The translations under genes were made by a program, and so were the position numbers. Positions 11,107 through 24,009 of a stretch of 64,000 nucleotides of DNA are shown here, one piece after another. The DNA lies in assembly GCF_901000735.1 (NCBI RefSeq), contig NC_081544.1:19111358-19175357 (forward strand), given 5' to 3'. This DNA is from Corylus avellana. Lineage: Eukaryota; Streptophyta; Magnoliopsida; Fagales; Betulaceae. The notes under the pieces are model-generated. The model was not told the DNA's origin. It ran no database searches and saw only the letters and a list, made by a program, of their open reading frames with translations. Position 1 is the first letter of the stretch. Every line of letters begins with the position of its first letter.

Positions 11107-13465
11107 TGTTGGAAATAGGATTGCAAATCAAAGTATTTGTGCAGCAGAAGGAATGGAATTCCCATGCCAAAATCCTTTATGAAGAACATGTGAAAAATTG
11201 TTGCTAGTTAAAATTAAATTGCAAAAACGAAGAGCACTTACTTGGATATCAATTGCCACTCCTGGCTTTGGGAAAAAATAGTTTTGCTTCTGCAAGAACG
11301 TGTTCTTTATTGTTCAAGAACATAAAGAACGATTTCGTCTTTCTTGAAGAACAAATTCTTTCTTCAAGAACATGAAGAACAAGTTCTTCTTTCTTCAAGA
11401 ACACGAAGAACAAGTTCTTCTTTTCTTCAAAAACACAAAGAACTTGGGGATATAGAGACCTCCAGATCTTCTCACCAATAACTGATAATAACCAAGAGAG
11501 TGTGGGCTTTTACTTGACTCTTAAAATATTAAACTTTTGTTCTTCACGAGTTCACACAAAGAACTAATATAGTTTTAAGAGATTTTTTGATAACTATGAT
11601 CAAGATAACTTGATTGAATGATTTGAGAGCCCAAGGCTCTTCTCTATTTATAGGCATAGCAGGGCGATGGAGAATCAGATTTAAGCAATGTGGGACAAAT
11701 GAGCAGTTCTAATTCTTTTAGAACTTTATAACATCAATCCAATGGTTGATAGTATAGTAGCATGGACGTGTGGCCGTGTGGTCCATGGAGAATTCTCCAT
11801 GGGCTACACGGTTTCATTCTCCTTGGATTGGGCTTGGGTTTCACCCCAAGCCTTTTCCCTTGTCATTAATACTTAGGCCGAGTGAATAAACTCTGGCCTT
11901 ATGTAATTCTACTTATGCTTATTGGGCCTCTAGGTTTTATCCCAAGCCCAATTACATCTAATCTTTTTAGCCTAATGTTTTAATTAAATAAAACACTTAG
12001 CCCAATAAATAAGAAAGTCTTATGGTTAAATTACATCAGCTTGATGAGAGACCTAAATCAAAAAATATTATTGGCTTAAATATGTCCATAATCGTGTCAC
12101 CCTGACATTTGTTACGCAATTAATTCCACTAAATAAATACGACTAAACTCCAATAAATATCTTTGATTTAAAATAATTAATCCCTTTGACTTTTTGACTT
12201 AAGATTCCTCCATGAAATATTTCGTAGCAGAGTTAAGGCTTAGGATATTGCCACTTAATTCTCTACCTCTTTATCCTTGAGTCACTGATTGTATGCTGTT
12301 CTCATAGATATGATAAACACATGTATATATATTTTGGTATGCCAACCAAAATGCTTCGGTCGAAAACTTTAAGAATAATATCCATAAAATGTACCTCAAG
12401 GGAAAATTTCTTTACTCTTTGTTTACCAACAAAGGATTTGGATTCCCTCTTGAAATTGGTGTTCCCACAATGTTAGATGTGATTACCCAACGTATTGAGT
12501 TCTGTTGACCGACGATAGGTGTCATTCATAATACATCAAAGTAATCGTCACTTCACATCTGAGTTCACAAACTTCTCAGGATTTAGAATCAAAGTCTAAA
12601 TAGCCTTTAAGGAGTTTATTGTCTTTTCTCATTATACAATATCTTTATGAAAAGACAACTCCTTGGTTCGGTCAGTGCCTTAGGTTTGCAGCACACTACA
12701 CATCAATCCCGAAGACACTGCTTTGCTTGATTCGATGTATAACAGTCTTACTCAAAATGGAATGCCAGTTTCATTTACTGACTACGAACTTTATACTATA
12801 AGGATACAAGGATTATGGACTATGACCTTGTGTGATAACTACATTATTCACACCCATAGCCATATTCAATATAATCCTAGGACTTTCACATACATAACAA
12901 ATAGGGGTAATTACCTTTTCCCCCCATCAACTACAACACATTGTCACTTTGCCCCCATGAATTGACAACCTTACTGTCCGACCCCATCAAACTACCACTT
13001 TGTGCCCAAAACCCCCTTTCCGCCAGTCAAAGGCGTTAACTCAGATGGTCAAAGTGACAATGCGTTGTAGTTCATGGGAGCAAAGTGACAATGCGTTGTA
13101 GTTCAAATGAGCAAAGTTAAAATGCGTTGTAGTTAATGTGGGCAAAGTGACGGGTTGATCGTCTGAGTTAATGCCGTTGATTGATGGAAGGGGGGTTTTG
13201 GGCACAAAATGGTAATTTGATGAGGTTGGGCAATAGGATTGTTAGTTCATGGGAGCAGAGTGACAATGCATTGTAGTTTATGGGGAAAAAAGGTAATTAC
13301 CCCTAACAAATATGATAAACATTGTAATAAGCCTGTAAAAGACATTTTATATGCTATATGCTCAATTCATTTTAATCAGTGAATATAACATCTATATTCA
13401 TGACAAACATTTGAATGTCAACATAGATATATAAAATCATTGGGATTCAGGACATAATCCCAACA
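11107..13465 (-). mobile_element. 3' LTR of the minus-strand Copia element (copy 2)
   Basis: The 2359-base LTR reads TGTTGGAAATAGG at its left edge and ATCCCAACA at its right, giving TGTTGG...CCAACA ends. It is followed on the right by the polypurine tract. Compared with the 5' LTR at 20760-21775 it carries a 402-base TIR element (12903-13304) and about 0.95 kb that the 5' LTR lacks between 21080 and 21081. It contains a run of GAAGAACAAGTTCTTC-type repeats near 11290-11450. Confidence 0.85.
12903..13304. mobile_element. Non-autonomous TIR element in LTR (copy 2)
   Basis: Copy of 3678-4079 with the same ends, target duplications (12896-12902 and 13305-13311) and 31-bp internal repeats. Confidence 0.85.
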
Positions 13466-13474
13466 AACTCCCAC

Positions 13475-13840
13475 TTGCCCGTAATTCCAGTTAGGCATAC
13501 ATTTGACTCCCATTCCTCCCAAGTGAGGTTTTAAAATCTCCTATGACATGGTCGGGTCGGTCAAAACCTTAGCCAATGGAATCTTAATTGTATCTGTATC
13601 TCATTGCGATACTATCTTCCTTTATAGGATAGATACTCTTGCTTTTTGTGATTACTATTCCTATGGTTCCTAAGTTCATTGGATTTTGCAACTACTCCAT
13701 TGTGGTTGTGAAACAACTTAATAGGAGTTTGCTCTATCCCAATGACACTAATATCCACTAGGAATAACTTGAGCCAGTTCTGCCTTTTCGCAGTCTCATA
13801 AGTTGTGACACATCAGCTTCCATAGTGGAGCTAGCAATCC
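13475..13840 (-). pseudogene. Copia pol C-terminal (RNase H) remnant (copy 2)
   Basis: Copy of 4250-4615 with the same decayed SSTMEAD and PLAKVLTDP motifs, next to the polypurine tract of the element at 11107-21775. Confidence 0.65.
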
Positions 13841-14525
13841 AAGATTGCTAGATAACTTCTCCCACTAAACGGCTCATCTACCTAGGGTATAGACATACTC
13901 TACGGCAGACTTTTCAAATTACGATTTGACTGATTGTATTCCATATCATCCAAGATGATTCAGGGAATTTGGTCGACACCATTTCTCTTGTACTAATGGT
14001 CTTGTCATAGCTTTGATCTCATTCAGATCAGACTTGATACTCCATTGATGCATGCTTGTTTGACTGTATCTTTTCAGATACTTTAGTCAAAGTTTTAACT
14101 ATTGATAGTATCTTTTCAGACATTTTAGTCAACGTTTTATCTCTAGACTACTATAGACTTCCTGGCTCAATTTGAAGATAAACAAATGTTAAAGTTTTCT
14201 CATCAATAGAATCTGATATAATGAGAAAAAATCTCTTTAACTACCAAGCAGGAATGATCCAACCTTGTCTATGCTACTTGTCAGACTTAGTTCAGATTCC
14301 CCAACTGACTTAGCCTAATCTCACAGATCTGCATCCTACCACTTCTATTGTCTTTTGGAGTTTGATTCATTTAATGAACCTCAGCGCCTATTCACAATAT
14401 GGTAAGTACTAGACACTTTAGTATATCTTTAGGTATTTTGAATTACCTTGGATAGACTTAGGAATTGCTTCTTAACCAAGTATCTATGTATGGTTTTAGC
14501 TATAAAGTTGTCTGGTTGCATCATA

Positions 14526-14573
14526 TTGGCACTTATCAATCTTCAAGAACTTTTGAAGATTGATAAGTGCCAA
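14526..14573. repeat. Perfect 21-bp inverted repeat with 6-base loop (copy 2)
   Basis: Copy of 5301-5348 at offset 9225. Confidence 0.9.
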
Positions 14574-15957
14574 ATATTGCATATTTGGACCATTTTATTT
14601 ACATTAGTTAATCCTTTAGTTGTGTCGTTATTTAATATTTTGTGTTAGTTTTGTGTTTTTAGTGTTTTGTAGGTCATTAAAGAAAAACTATAGCTTTAAA
14701 AGGAAAAATGCAAAGTTTGGAAGAAAGCATACTTTGAGAAAACCTAGGTGAGGTAGTTAAGTTTAACCAAATCCAAGAAAAGGTTGAATTGGATTAAAGA
14801 TCAGATTGGATTAAAGTTCAGATTGGATAAAATTTCAGATTGGATTCAAATTCAAATTTTGCACATGTCTCAGTATTTTGACCATAAATTTCTGTTTAAA
14901 TATTAGATTGAAGTGATTCAAGCGGCATTGGAAAGATAACTCAAAATAATACAATTCATTGTGAAATAGGATTTTCCTAATTCGGAAAGTTACTATGCCA
15001 AAATCGCCCCGCAATAAAAGATCACAAATCTGGACGAATCCTATTCCAATTTCAGACTTCAATTTTGACTGGGAGACAGACCTCTGAATTATTTAGGTTT
15101 AATAGGGCTTCTAGGACTTCCCTAAGCCTATAAATAGACTTCTTTGCATTCAAGAAAATATATAGAATTTCAGAGAGCAAAATTCTACAGTTTTTCTCTT
15201 TTTAGTTTAGGTTTTCTTTAGATTTATGTTTTATTTTTATATGGTGCTAAATTCCTAACTAAGGTTGGGGATGAAGCCTTACCGATGAAGAACATCAATA
15301 CTTTCATGTAAGTCTTTATTTATCTGATTTTATTGGGTTTAATATTTCAATTGTTTTACTTCTTTTCAATGTGTGAAGTGATTCATGGATATCTTTTGTG
15401 ATTCAATGATACACTTGATGATTTAAGATAATTTCACTTAATTGATTGCTTGATTTTATTTGCCTAAATAATTGGATATCCCTTGTGATTTATTCTACGG
15501 ATACATTTGGTGTTTCAATTAAGATTGGATATCCTTTATGATTTACGAATACATTTGATTATTTAATTAATATTAGATTCCTCTTGTGATTTGGGTAATG
15601 AATGGATACATGATATGGTTTTGATTAATTGTTTGAAGCATAGGAAAACATATCTAAGATTTTAATTGTGAGAACTTCAGATTAATATTGATAAACATGG
15701 AAGTATGTTGTTATGATTCGATGAGTGTGAATTCTCAAACCTTAGTATTTTATCTCTTAGTTTATTTAGTTTATGTTTAGTCTTTTAATTTTCAAAACCA
15801 AAATCAAAACCCTTTTGAAACTAGGTTAGGGTAAAATTGGTTTAGATATAAGTTGATCTTTCAAAAATACAATTCTCTGTGGGTTTGACCTCCCACTTGC
15901 AATCCATTAAACTACAAACGATTCGTGCACTTGCGAGTTAAATAAATGTGCACAACA
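14561..15957 (+). mobile_element. Solo LTR nested in Copia body (copy 2)
   Basis: Copy of 5336-6732, with TATAAATA at 15129-15136. Confidence 0.6.
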
Positions 15958-16299
15958 AAAATGATCCTCAGCCAATTTCTATAATTACTTCTAGAACCAT
16001 CTTACTCAGCATTTGTAGCAACAAACACTTACTTAATCTTAGGACTATAAAACAAATAACCCCTTGTCCCTTTTGGATATCTAACAAACAATCATACTTC
16101 TATTTTGGATTCCATTGATCTGTCTTTCCATTTAACCCAAAATGTGGATACATCTTATGTTGGGATTCACCCCAACCACAATCCAGTGGGTATCGTGGAG
16201 TAGACTTAAATGAATCCAATTTAAGCAAGTATATTGTTGCTTGTATCCCAAAATGACATAGGTCGAGTAGTTTACCTTATGATAGTTCTTATTATTTTA

Positions 16300-16560
16300 A
16301 AAGCATTATATTCCTTCTGTTGATACACCATTCTACTAGGGAGTTCCTAGTTCTATCAACTATGATACTATCCCTTAATGTCTATAGATCTCTTGTGAAG
16401 TATATCTTTGAACAATCATCATCCTTATGATGATTTATTTATATCTTCATTTAAACAAGGATAAGGAAGGACCACATACATTAGTATGCTCTAACTGTTA
16501 GCAACTCTTTGGCTCTAAGTTCTTTTGCAGAAAAGAAAAGGCCTCTTGGTCATTTTAACC
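16300..16560 (-). pseudogene. Copia GAG-pre/integrase remnant
   Basis: Minus strand reads KMTKRPF near 16550 and, after a frame change, AKELL near 16510 and a VCGP-like VVLP stretch, matching the start of the Copia integrase region (typically MTKRPF, AKELL, HTDVCGP). Stops and shifts are frequent. The solo LTR at 16623-17929 separates it from gag. Confidence 0.55.
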
Positions 16561-16622
16561 TTAAACTTCATTCATATATTGGATAATTTTATGGACTTGG
16601 AAGCCCATCATTAACCAGTACT

Positions 16623-17929
16623 TGATGTACAAATTTAATTGTACTCGCAAGCGCACGAATCGTTTTTAATAAAGTGTGTGCAAGTGCGAGGTCGAACCAC
16701 AAGGAGTTGTGTTGCAAAAACCAATTTTCTAATTTAAATTAACCCTATTTCAACCTTGTTCCGAATTTTCAAATTGTGTCGTGCAAAATAAAATAAACAA
16801 GGTGATTTAAAAACAATTAATGGAAAAGCACTAAAGTTTTCCGAATCCGCCTTGCCAAATCAAACAACATATTCTTGCATTTTATGCATACATGTGACAA
16901 ACAATTGGCTTTATACATTGTTCAAATTTTGTAAACATGCATATTAAATCATTTGATGAATCCAACCGTTAAAAGAATTACAATGAATATAAAATTGAGA
17001 TCCAATCATCCATTGTATCCGTAGATCACAACAGATATAAGTCTCAATCAAATCATTCAATGTATCCAAGGATGAAACACAATAAATATAAAACTTTGCA
17101 TGAATAAAAGACAAATCATCCACTATATCCATAGATCACAATGAATATAAATTTCAATCAAATGAAATTAATCAAGCAATTGAATTAAATTTGAACAACA
17201 ATTTTATTAAACATCGAATTGTATACATAAAATGACAAGAACATGAATGTTTATCAATGACGAGGCTTCATCTTCAACCTTAGTTGAAGGTTTTAGCTTC
17301 TTATGATAATAAAAGTCATAACAAAATGAATTGACATCATGAAAAAAACGTAAAACTTACAATAGAATTGGAGTTCAAAGCTCCAAAAACCCAGAAAAGT
17401 CAAAAATTGACAAAGTACGGCCCCTCGACGCGTCTTTGTATGTTTACAATAGAAAAAAAATGATATTTATAAGCTAATTTTAGGGTTTCAGCGCTGCCAA
17501 GTCGGCCAAGTGCGCTCGATTGCACTCGAGCATGCACTTTCCACTTTTGATGGGCACGAGTGCGCTCGAGTGCACTACCTACCGAATTAGCCAACTCTTG
17601 TGAAACATGACTTTGTAGATCTTTGAGTTAGCTTTCCAATGACACTAAGATCGCTTCAATTCGAGCTCTACAACTCTAGATATGGCTTTTTTAGTGGGAC
17701 TCGTCGGAATCGCTCGATCCAAATTTGCTACTAATACTCCCTGAAGTGTCTAAAGCCCCAGAATTAATGGAATGAGTTGCATTGTTTCCTTTAAAGGTGT
17801 AGTTTTCTCTTAGCAGCCTACAAAATACTAAAAACAAAGAACTAACACAAAACATCAAATTATAACACAGCTAAAGGATTTATAAATGTAAATTAAGGGG
17901 TCCAAATGTGCAATATTTGGCACACATCA
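16623..17929 (-). mobile_element. Solo LTR, minus strand, nested in Copia body
   Basis: 1307 bases with TGATGT...ACATCA ends. Flanked by GTACT (16618-16622) and ATACT (17930-17934), a 5-bp target duplication with one mismatch. Related in layout to the LTR at 5336-6732 but inserted in the opposite direction. Carries several CTCGAG-centred palindromic words near 17510-17580. Confidence 0.7.
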
Positions 17930-18199
17930 ATACTTGAGTTATTATGTCCAAGATGTAGACACCAAAAGTATGCTTCATTAGTTGAAGGAATATTTCTTAG
18001 GTTCTAAATCTAGAATTGTTAACATACTATAAATCAAGAGTTATTATTAACTATCCATGTTATAAGATAGTCTAATGAACTCTTGTATTTATAAAGTTCA
18101 ACAACTCTACTGGAGTGGATAAGAATCTTTGTCCAACTCATAGTGCCTAGGTACATCTTTCCTTTTAAGTAGGAAGATTACCTTCACCTTCACTATTGT

Positions 18200-18935
18200 A
18201 TGCTAGAAACTTGGTGCAGTTTCTTTTCCACTACTTTGTATCACCACAGTGGGAGCACTTTCCACTTGGTTCAACCTTTGATTCTTTCCAATTTTACGCA
18301 CTTGGCATTTAACCTTGCCAACATGAGTTGGTAGGATTATTCTTCTTCCTGCAGCCTTTCGGCATAGAAGTATTGACTATGACTATGAACTTTAGGACGC
18401 TTTCCACTGCGTTCAACTCATTCATCAATTTTGCTAATGTGTGTTCATCAACACATGTTAGCCCTAACTAATCGAAAGAATTCTGTAGGGTTGTAGAATA
18501 CAATCTACATGAGATTTCCATAAATCTCTACACCCAATACCTTCAGTGTAATGATCTCTCACTGGAGTTCCATCAGGCATCTTATTTTTTCAACAAAGTT
18601 CTCATCATGCTTCAACTTCAATTTCCTTGCAACTAAATGTAACATGAAGTTTTACCAAACACCTCTTTTAGACATGCTAAGGATTATGAAATAGTGAGAT
18701 CTCCTGCATCTCTTCTAGGGGTACATTTGACATAGAAGTCAACATGTAACATTGAGTCATCTCTATTTGACTTTTAGCCAACGAGTATATCATTGCTTGT
18801 CATTTTGAGAGACCTCTAAAATTGGAATATCTGGATACATCTAAGACAACACGCAAGTGTTTCTTTCAGCCTTGAGTACTTTATCCAAATTACGTTTCCA
18901 AACTACGTCACTTAGTTCAGTCAAATCAACAATAA
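18200..18935 (-). pseudogene. Copia gag remnant
   Basis: Minus-strand fragments in order: LDKVLKAE near 18900, a decayed LASMSNV-like stretch near 18740, GTPVRDH at 18571-18551, and a CSHCG half zinc knuckle near 18255. These are in the order found in Copia gag proteins. Many stops. 18936-20746 on the 5' side is a long leader without recognised genes. Confidence 0.6.
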
Positions 18936-20746
18936 CAATAGGCAAAATGAAGACATTCTAGTTCTGATAAAATATGAGCATATATATATAAGCAATAAAT
19001 AGAATATGTAAGCCCAATCAAAACATATAATATTTAAAAAATTTATGCTGCCTAATCCATAATTGAGAAAGACCCTCGGTAGGGAGCAAGGCCCATGGCC
19101 AAGGTGAGGCGTCCTTAATTACTTGGACTTAAGCGAGACTAACATCTCATCATTAATGTTATTACCCCATTAATGAACAACCGTGTTTTGCAGTTTCTAA
19201 TCTTAAGATAACATACCTCCTTTGGGAGATTAATATCTAAAGACCAGTCATGTGTATCATCGTCAATTAGATTTGATTGTCCGATTGATAACTCCACATT
19301 GGCGTGGTCATTACCAATGCTAAGACACATCTCCTCTATCCTTTCGGAAATCATAATTCATGAGGTAAAGCGACACCCTCCGTAGGGATTAGGGCCCATG
19401 GCCAAGGCGAGGTGCCGATTTACTTCATCATATTTATAGATCTATGACGAAAACTGCCAAATTCAATTTTGAATCTCCCACTTGATATTTTAGAAACTTA
19501 TGGGTTTTTTCAAGAGTTGCAATTCCTTTACAACTCTAAACCTTGTTACTCTTTGTTTCAAAAGAAACAACTTTTCCTAATTAGTAGGAATATCACTATA
19601 TTCATATTTCTTGATATTAATAGATCAAACATCAATCTCCAATTGATAGTTGATCTATCAACAAGGTAGTCTTTCATTCCAATTATATCAAGAGAATTTC
19701 ACCATGAACCATAGTCTACAAGGCAACATTAAATCCATGAATCAAATTCATGATTATCATGTTGAATTGCTTTAATTATATGTCAAATAGATAATTATAG
19801 TATTCTGATTTTTCAATCAAGATACCATCTTGATATGATTTTCATTCATATCTATAACCCATAAACAATCAAATGAATTTAACTGAATAAAAATCATTTA
19901 TTGCTTATCAAAGAATTCATAAGAAAACTTTGTATAATTTCATACCCTTTAGGCATAAACTTGAAACTCAATTTCAAGAATAGCTAAACTTTATGAAATT
20001 GATCTTGTAAGAATTTTCTTTTATGTTCTAGATATGTTATATCATATATACAACATATTCCATAGTCAGAATTTCATAAATCTTTGATTATCACACAACA
20101 GATTTTTAACAAAACAGAGCTGCTTGCAGGATTTTTTTGAATTTCGAGATCTGTCGACGAAAGTTCAACGGATCATAACTTTTTCGATATAACTCAAAAT
20201 GTAAATCCGTTTGGACCATTGCGTCAAAAACAATTTTTACATACGAATACAAGTCCCCAATTATATTTAGAATGTGTCTATAGTAGTAGATCTAAAATAG
20301 TAATTCTTACATGCTTATATGGAGAAATTCAAATTTTTAGACTTGTCGATGAAGTTTGAAACAGCCATATCTCTTTTGATAAAAATTGAAACGCGATTCC
20401 GCTAAGACAAAAAATGTCAACCACGACTTTTACTTACAGGGAAAGGTCTTAAATAATTTTTATGATTTTTTCATAAACAGCAGTTTAAAGTCGTAATCCC
20501 TACAGGCCTAGTAGAAAAACTACAACTTTGCCCTAAACGCCAAATTCAATTAAAAATAGCAAACGAATTCCAAATGACTCGAAATTTTTCAGTTTAGATA
20601 TTAACATGCTATAGAACATGCTCTAGGTCTTAAAAAAAATTTTCAGTCCTTGAAATTTCCCAGAAAAATTCTGAATTTAGCAAATAAAAAACTAAAAAAC
20701 AGTTTTCTATATGCTACGTTCTTCCCTATGCTTTCAATAAAGTTGT
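18936..20746. other. Untranslated leader of the Copia element
   Basis: AT-rich, no gene recognised. Two related blocks, 19068-19115 and 19372-19420, share the core AGGGCCCATGGCCAAGG or a close variant and may be paired structural elements or a short internal duplication. Confidence 0.4.
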
Positions 20747-20759
20747 TTCTGATACCATT
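20747..20759 (-). promoter_or_regulatory. tRNA-iMet-type primer binding site
   Basis: TGGTATCAGA on the minus strand, one or two bases after the 5' LTR end at 20760. It matches the complement of the 3' end of initiator methionine tRNA, the usual primer of plant Copia elements, for about ten bases only. Confidence 0.7.
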
Positions 20760-21775
20760 TGTTGGGAATAGGATTGCAAATCAAAGTATTTGCGTAGCGG
20801 AATCAAATTTCATGCCAAGATCCTTTATTAAAAACATGTGAAGAACCATTTGTATTTAAAATTAAATTGCAAGAACCAAGAACACTTACTTGGATATCAA
20901 CGACCACTCTTGGCTTTGGGCAAAAATCTTTTTGCTTCTCCAAGAATGTGTTATTTTTTGTTCAAGAACACGAAGAATGATTTCTTCTTTTTTGAAGATC
21001 AAATTCAAATTCTTCTTTCTTCTTTTTTGAAGATCAAATTCTTCTTTTTCAAGAACACGAAGAACAAGTTCTTCTTTCTTCAAAATGCTTCAGCCAAACA
21101 CTCTGAGAATAGTATCCATAAAATCTATCTCAAGGGGAAATTTCTTGCCTCTTTGTTTACCAGCAAAGGATTTGGATTCCCTCTTGAAGTTGGTGTTCCC
21201 ACAATGTTAGATTTGATTACCTAACGTATTGAGTTCTGTTGACTGACGATAGGTCTCACTCTATGATACATCAAAGTAATCATCACTTCACATTTGAGTT
21301 CACAAACTTCTCAAGATTTATAATCAAAGTCTAAATGGCCTTTAAGGAGTTCATTGTCTTTTCTCATTATACAATATCTTTATGAAAAGACAATTCCTTG
21401 GTCTGTTCAGTGCCTTACGTTCTCAGCACACTACACATCAATCCCGAAGACACCGCTTCACTTGATTCGATGTGTAACAGTCTTACTCAAAGTGGAATGC
21501 CCAGTTCCATTTACTGACTGCGAACTTTATACTTTAAGGATACAAGGATTATGAACTATGACCATGTATGATAATCACGTTACTCACACCCATAACCATA
21601 TTCAATGTAATCGTAGGACCTTTCACATGCATAACAAATATGATAAACATGGTAATAAGTATGTAAAAGACATTTTATGTGCTATATGCTCAATTCATTT
21701 TAATTAGTGAATATAACATCTATATTCTTAACAAACATTTGAATGTTAACACATATATATAAAATCATTGGGATT
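20760..21775 (-). mobile_element. 5' LTR of the Copia element, truncated and internally deleted
   Basis: Starts TGTTGGGAATAGG at 20760 and aligns with the 3' LTR, but has lost about 0.95 kb at 21080 (junction in an AAAA microhomology) and its last bases after GGGATT at 21775. It has the empty site CATAACAAATATGATA near 21630, where the 3' LTR carries a TIR element. Confidence 0.8.
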
Positions 21776-21841
21776 GAGAGGGTAATTTGGCCACTCCCAA
21801 AGCCTTGAAGTGGTGGTCAACCATCCCGAAAAGAAAGGGTG

Positions 21842-24005
21842 TGTAATGCTCCTTGAAAATCAATTAACTGGTAATTGACTCAATGGTTTGCCTCCCAGCC
21901 TTGTCCCTCGCAGAACAACACTCAGGGATCATAACCTCCCCTAAGAGAGACTATAGCAAAAGACTTTTGATTACATGATAGAGATAACAATAACTAAAAT
22001 CATAAACATAATAACCAGAGTAATAAGAAAGCATTATAACATAAATAGATCCTCAAATGTATCGGTCAACGACCGATCACCAAAATATTATAGACCATAA
22101 GTAATTATTTTTAAATAACATCAATGCCTAAGTCTATATAAAGCTAACATAATTATGATCTCAATCATCTCCAATCAGGTGGATCCTCCATCTTCCCACA
22201 TGGATTTGTGCCACACCAAGTCCAGATCCTCAAAGATGACTCGAACCAAGTCCTTCGCTACTACAAGTTGGTTGTCCGAATTCATCTTCCGCTAAGCTAG
22301 CTAAACTACACAATTTATACATAATGGAGGGAAAAAAATACAAGGGCAAGTCTAAAGACTTAGTGAGTAAAAATGCACATGGTACTTATGTCATTTAATG
22401 ATGAACTTTGGTTGATAAGTTATGCAACATTTGTTCCTGAATGCAGTATAGATATACTACATGCTATAATCTTGTGAATCAATGATAGTTCAACTGTATT
22501 GTCTACCCGAGATATTACCCATTCTCCACAGAGTTGGCGCTGTCCCAAGGGACCTGTAACACAATGCCGGTGCCCCGACCATTGCACACTACCGTCCATA
22601 ATACTAGCAGCCCAACCGAGTTCGACCTCGGGTGGCCCATGCTAATAATGATGTACGTCTTGTAGTGACCTGCCAATTAAGGCTGCGCTAGTCATGAAAT
22701 AACTATTGGATCTGAGACCTATATTTCAAATCCACACACACATTTGACAATCAAGTTAATATTTATAGTAAGCCCATGACCGTTATCCCGCACGTACCAG
22801 TGTACCATATCATACAATGCAATTAGTCTTATCCGTCTTTTACAAGCATGCTCTTACAATCTCATCATGCAAGAGCATGCTTGTAAAAGAATTGTAGAGT
22901 AGCACATTTTAACAAAAATGCAGAGTTCATAGCCTAACAAAAATGTGTTTCATGAGAGTTGTAAAAAGACATGTTTGGTACACAAAATAGTCGTGCAATG
23001 CATGAAACATAACGGCTAGTATCATGTGAGTTGTAGTAACCCAGGTCATATAGCTCTTCCAAAGTCCATCCGATGGTTCCAAACTCTCCAAATCTGTGAA
23101 AAGCCTAATATTAGTTCGAAGTTCGAGCTAAAACGAATCTCAATCCTAGAACTTTGAAGACAGAGGCTGCTGTCCAAACGTTTGGGCAAAATGGTGTACG
23201 ATCGTCAAAACACGTTTGGGCGAACGTTCGAGCTCGAGCCCAAACTTTCGGCCAAAAAATTTCAGGCAGAACTCCATTTGGTCCAACGATCTTCTAAGTA
23301 GTTCCAAACGCGTTCTAAGGCTGCAAAAGGGATCGCTAACACACCAAAACACATCACCATGCGGTAAGAACTATGTCTAATAGGAAAGAAATGCTCAAAA
23401 CAAGCTTAAACCCTAAACCTCCAGATTTTAACAGCTAAGCTATTGTAAGACATAAAACTAGCAGAATAACCTAAGAAACATAGCTAGAGAGAGATGGTTA
23501 CCTCCACATAGTGAGAATCCTCAAGAAGTTCTTCCTCCTTCAAGAACACCCAAAGAATCCTTCACAATCTCACAGCAACACTCAAGCGGTGTTTCTCTAG
23601 GGCTCAAAGGGCAGAACGAGTTGGTGAAGGGAGTGGGAAGGGGTTTATATAGAGGAGAAAAATTGTGAGCTCTATAGGAGTAGTCTTGCAGTACAGCGAG
23701 CGTTCGGTACTCTTGTGCCAAATGTTTGCATATTGTTTACCAAATGGTTTTAGGGTTGCCGGCAAACGCTTGAGCATTATCCAGTGTCAACAAAAATTCA
23801 ACGAATGCATGGGCTGGTCCCCACACGAACGCTCGTGTACTATTGTAGGTGAATGCTCAGGTGGCCCCCTCAGCCAAATGTTCGGTTAGAAAGCTAAAAG
23901 TCCACAGAATACCCCTCCAGCTAACTCTAGTGACTCAAAAGTCCAATTAATTCTCTAACCAACCTATCTTAGCGTAATAATTATTTGGGTCACTATAGGG
24001 TGTCC
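21842..24005 (-). mobile_element. Gypsy-type LTR, minus strand
   Basis: Edges TGTAATGCTCC at 21842 and GGGTGTCCA at 24005. Blocks near 22150-22380 and 22510-22680 are related, inverted, to the LTR at 8124-10424. No matching flanks were found. A purine-rich run on the minus strand (about 24006-24050) adjoins the LTR start and could be a polypurine tract, making this a 3' LTR; that is inference. Confidence 0.6.
22836..22890. repeat. Perfect 20-bp inverted repeat, 15-base loop
   Basis: Arms 22836-22855 (TCTTTTACAAGCATGCTCTT) and 22871-22890 are exact reverse complements within the LTR 21842-24005. Confidence 0.9.
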
Positions 24006-24009
24006 AAAT

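Larger units (their letters stand above)
9226..16302. repeat. Copy 2 of the 9.2-kb-spaced duplication
   Basis: Second copy of 1-7077. Unlike copy 1 it continues without a gap past 16302 into the rest of the Copia element, so it is the better copy for reading the structure. Confidence 0.95.
11107..21775 (-). mobile_element. Degenerate Copia LTR retrotransposon with nested insertions
   Basis: Read on the minus strand: 5' LTR 21775-20760, primer site about 20758-20747 (TGGTATCAGA, complementary to tRNA-iMet), decayed gag about 18935-18200, integrase remnants about 16560-16300, Copia pol C-terminal remnants 13840-13475, polypurine tract 13477-13466 (CAAGTGGGAGTT), 3' LTR 13465-11107. This gag-INT-RT/RH order is that of Ty1/Copia. 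Solo LTRs at 14561-15957 and 16623-17929 interrupt the body, and most of RT is not recognisable. The outer end of the 5' LTR is missing, so no target duplication can be scored. No functional protein can be made. Confidence 0.8.

Noticed and set aside
20838..21224. 128-codon plus-strand frame
   Set aside because: Phe/Lys/Asn-rich translation of the GAAGAAC/TTCTTC repeats of the Copia 5' LTR; no homologue features.
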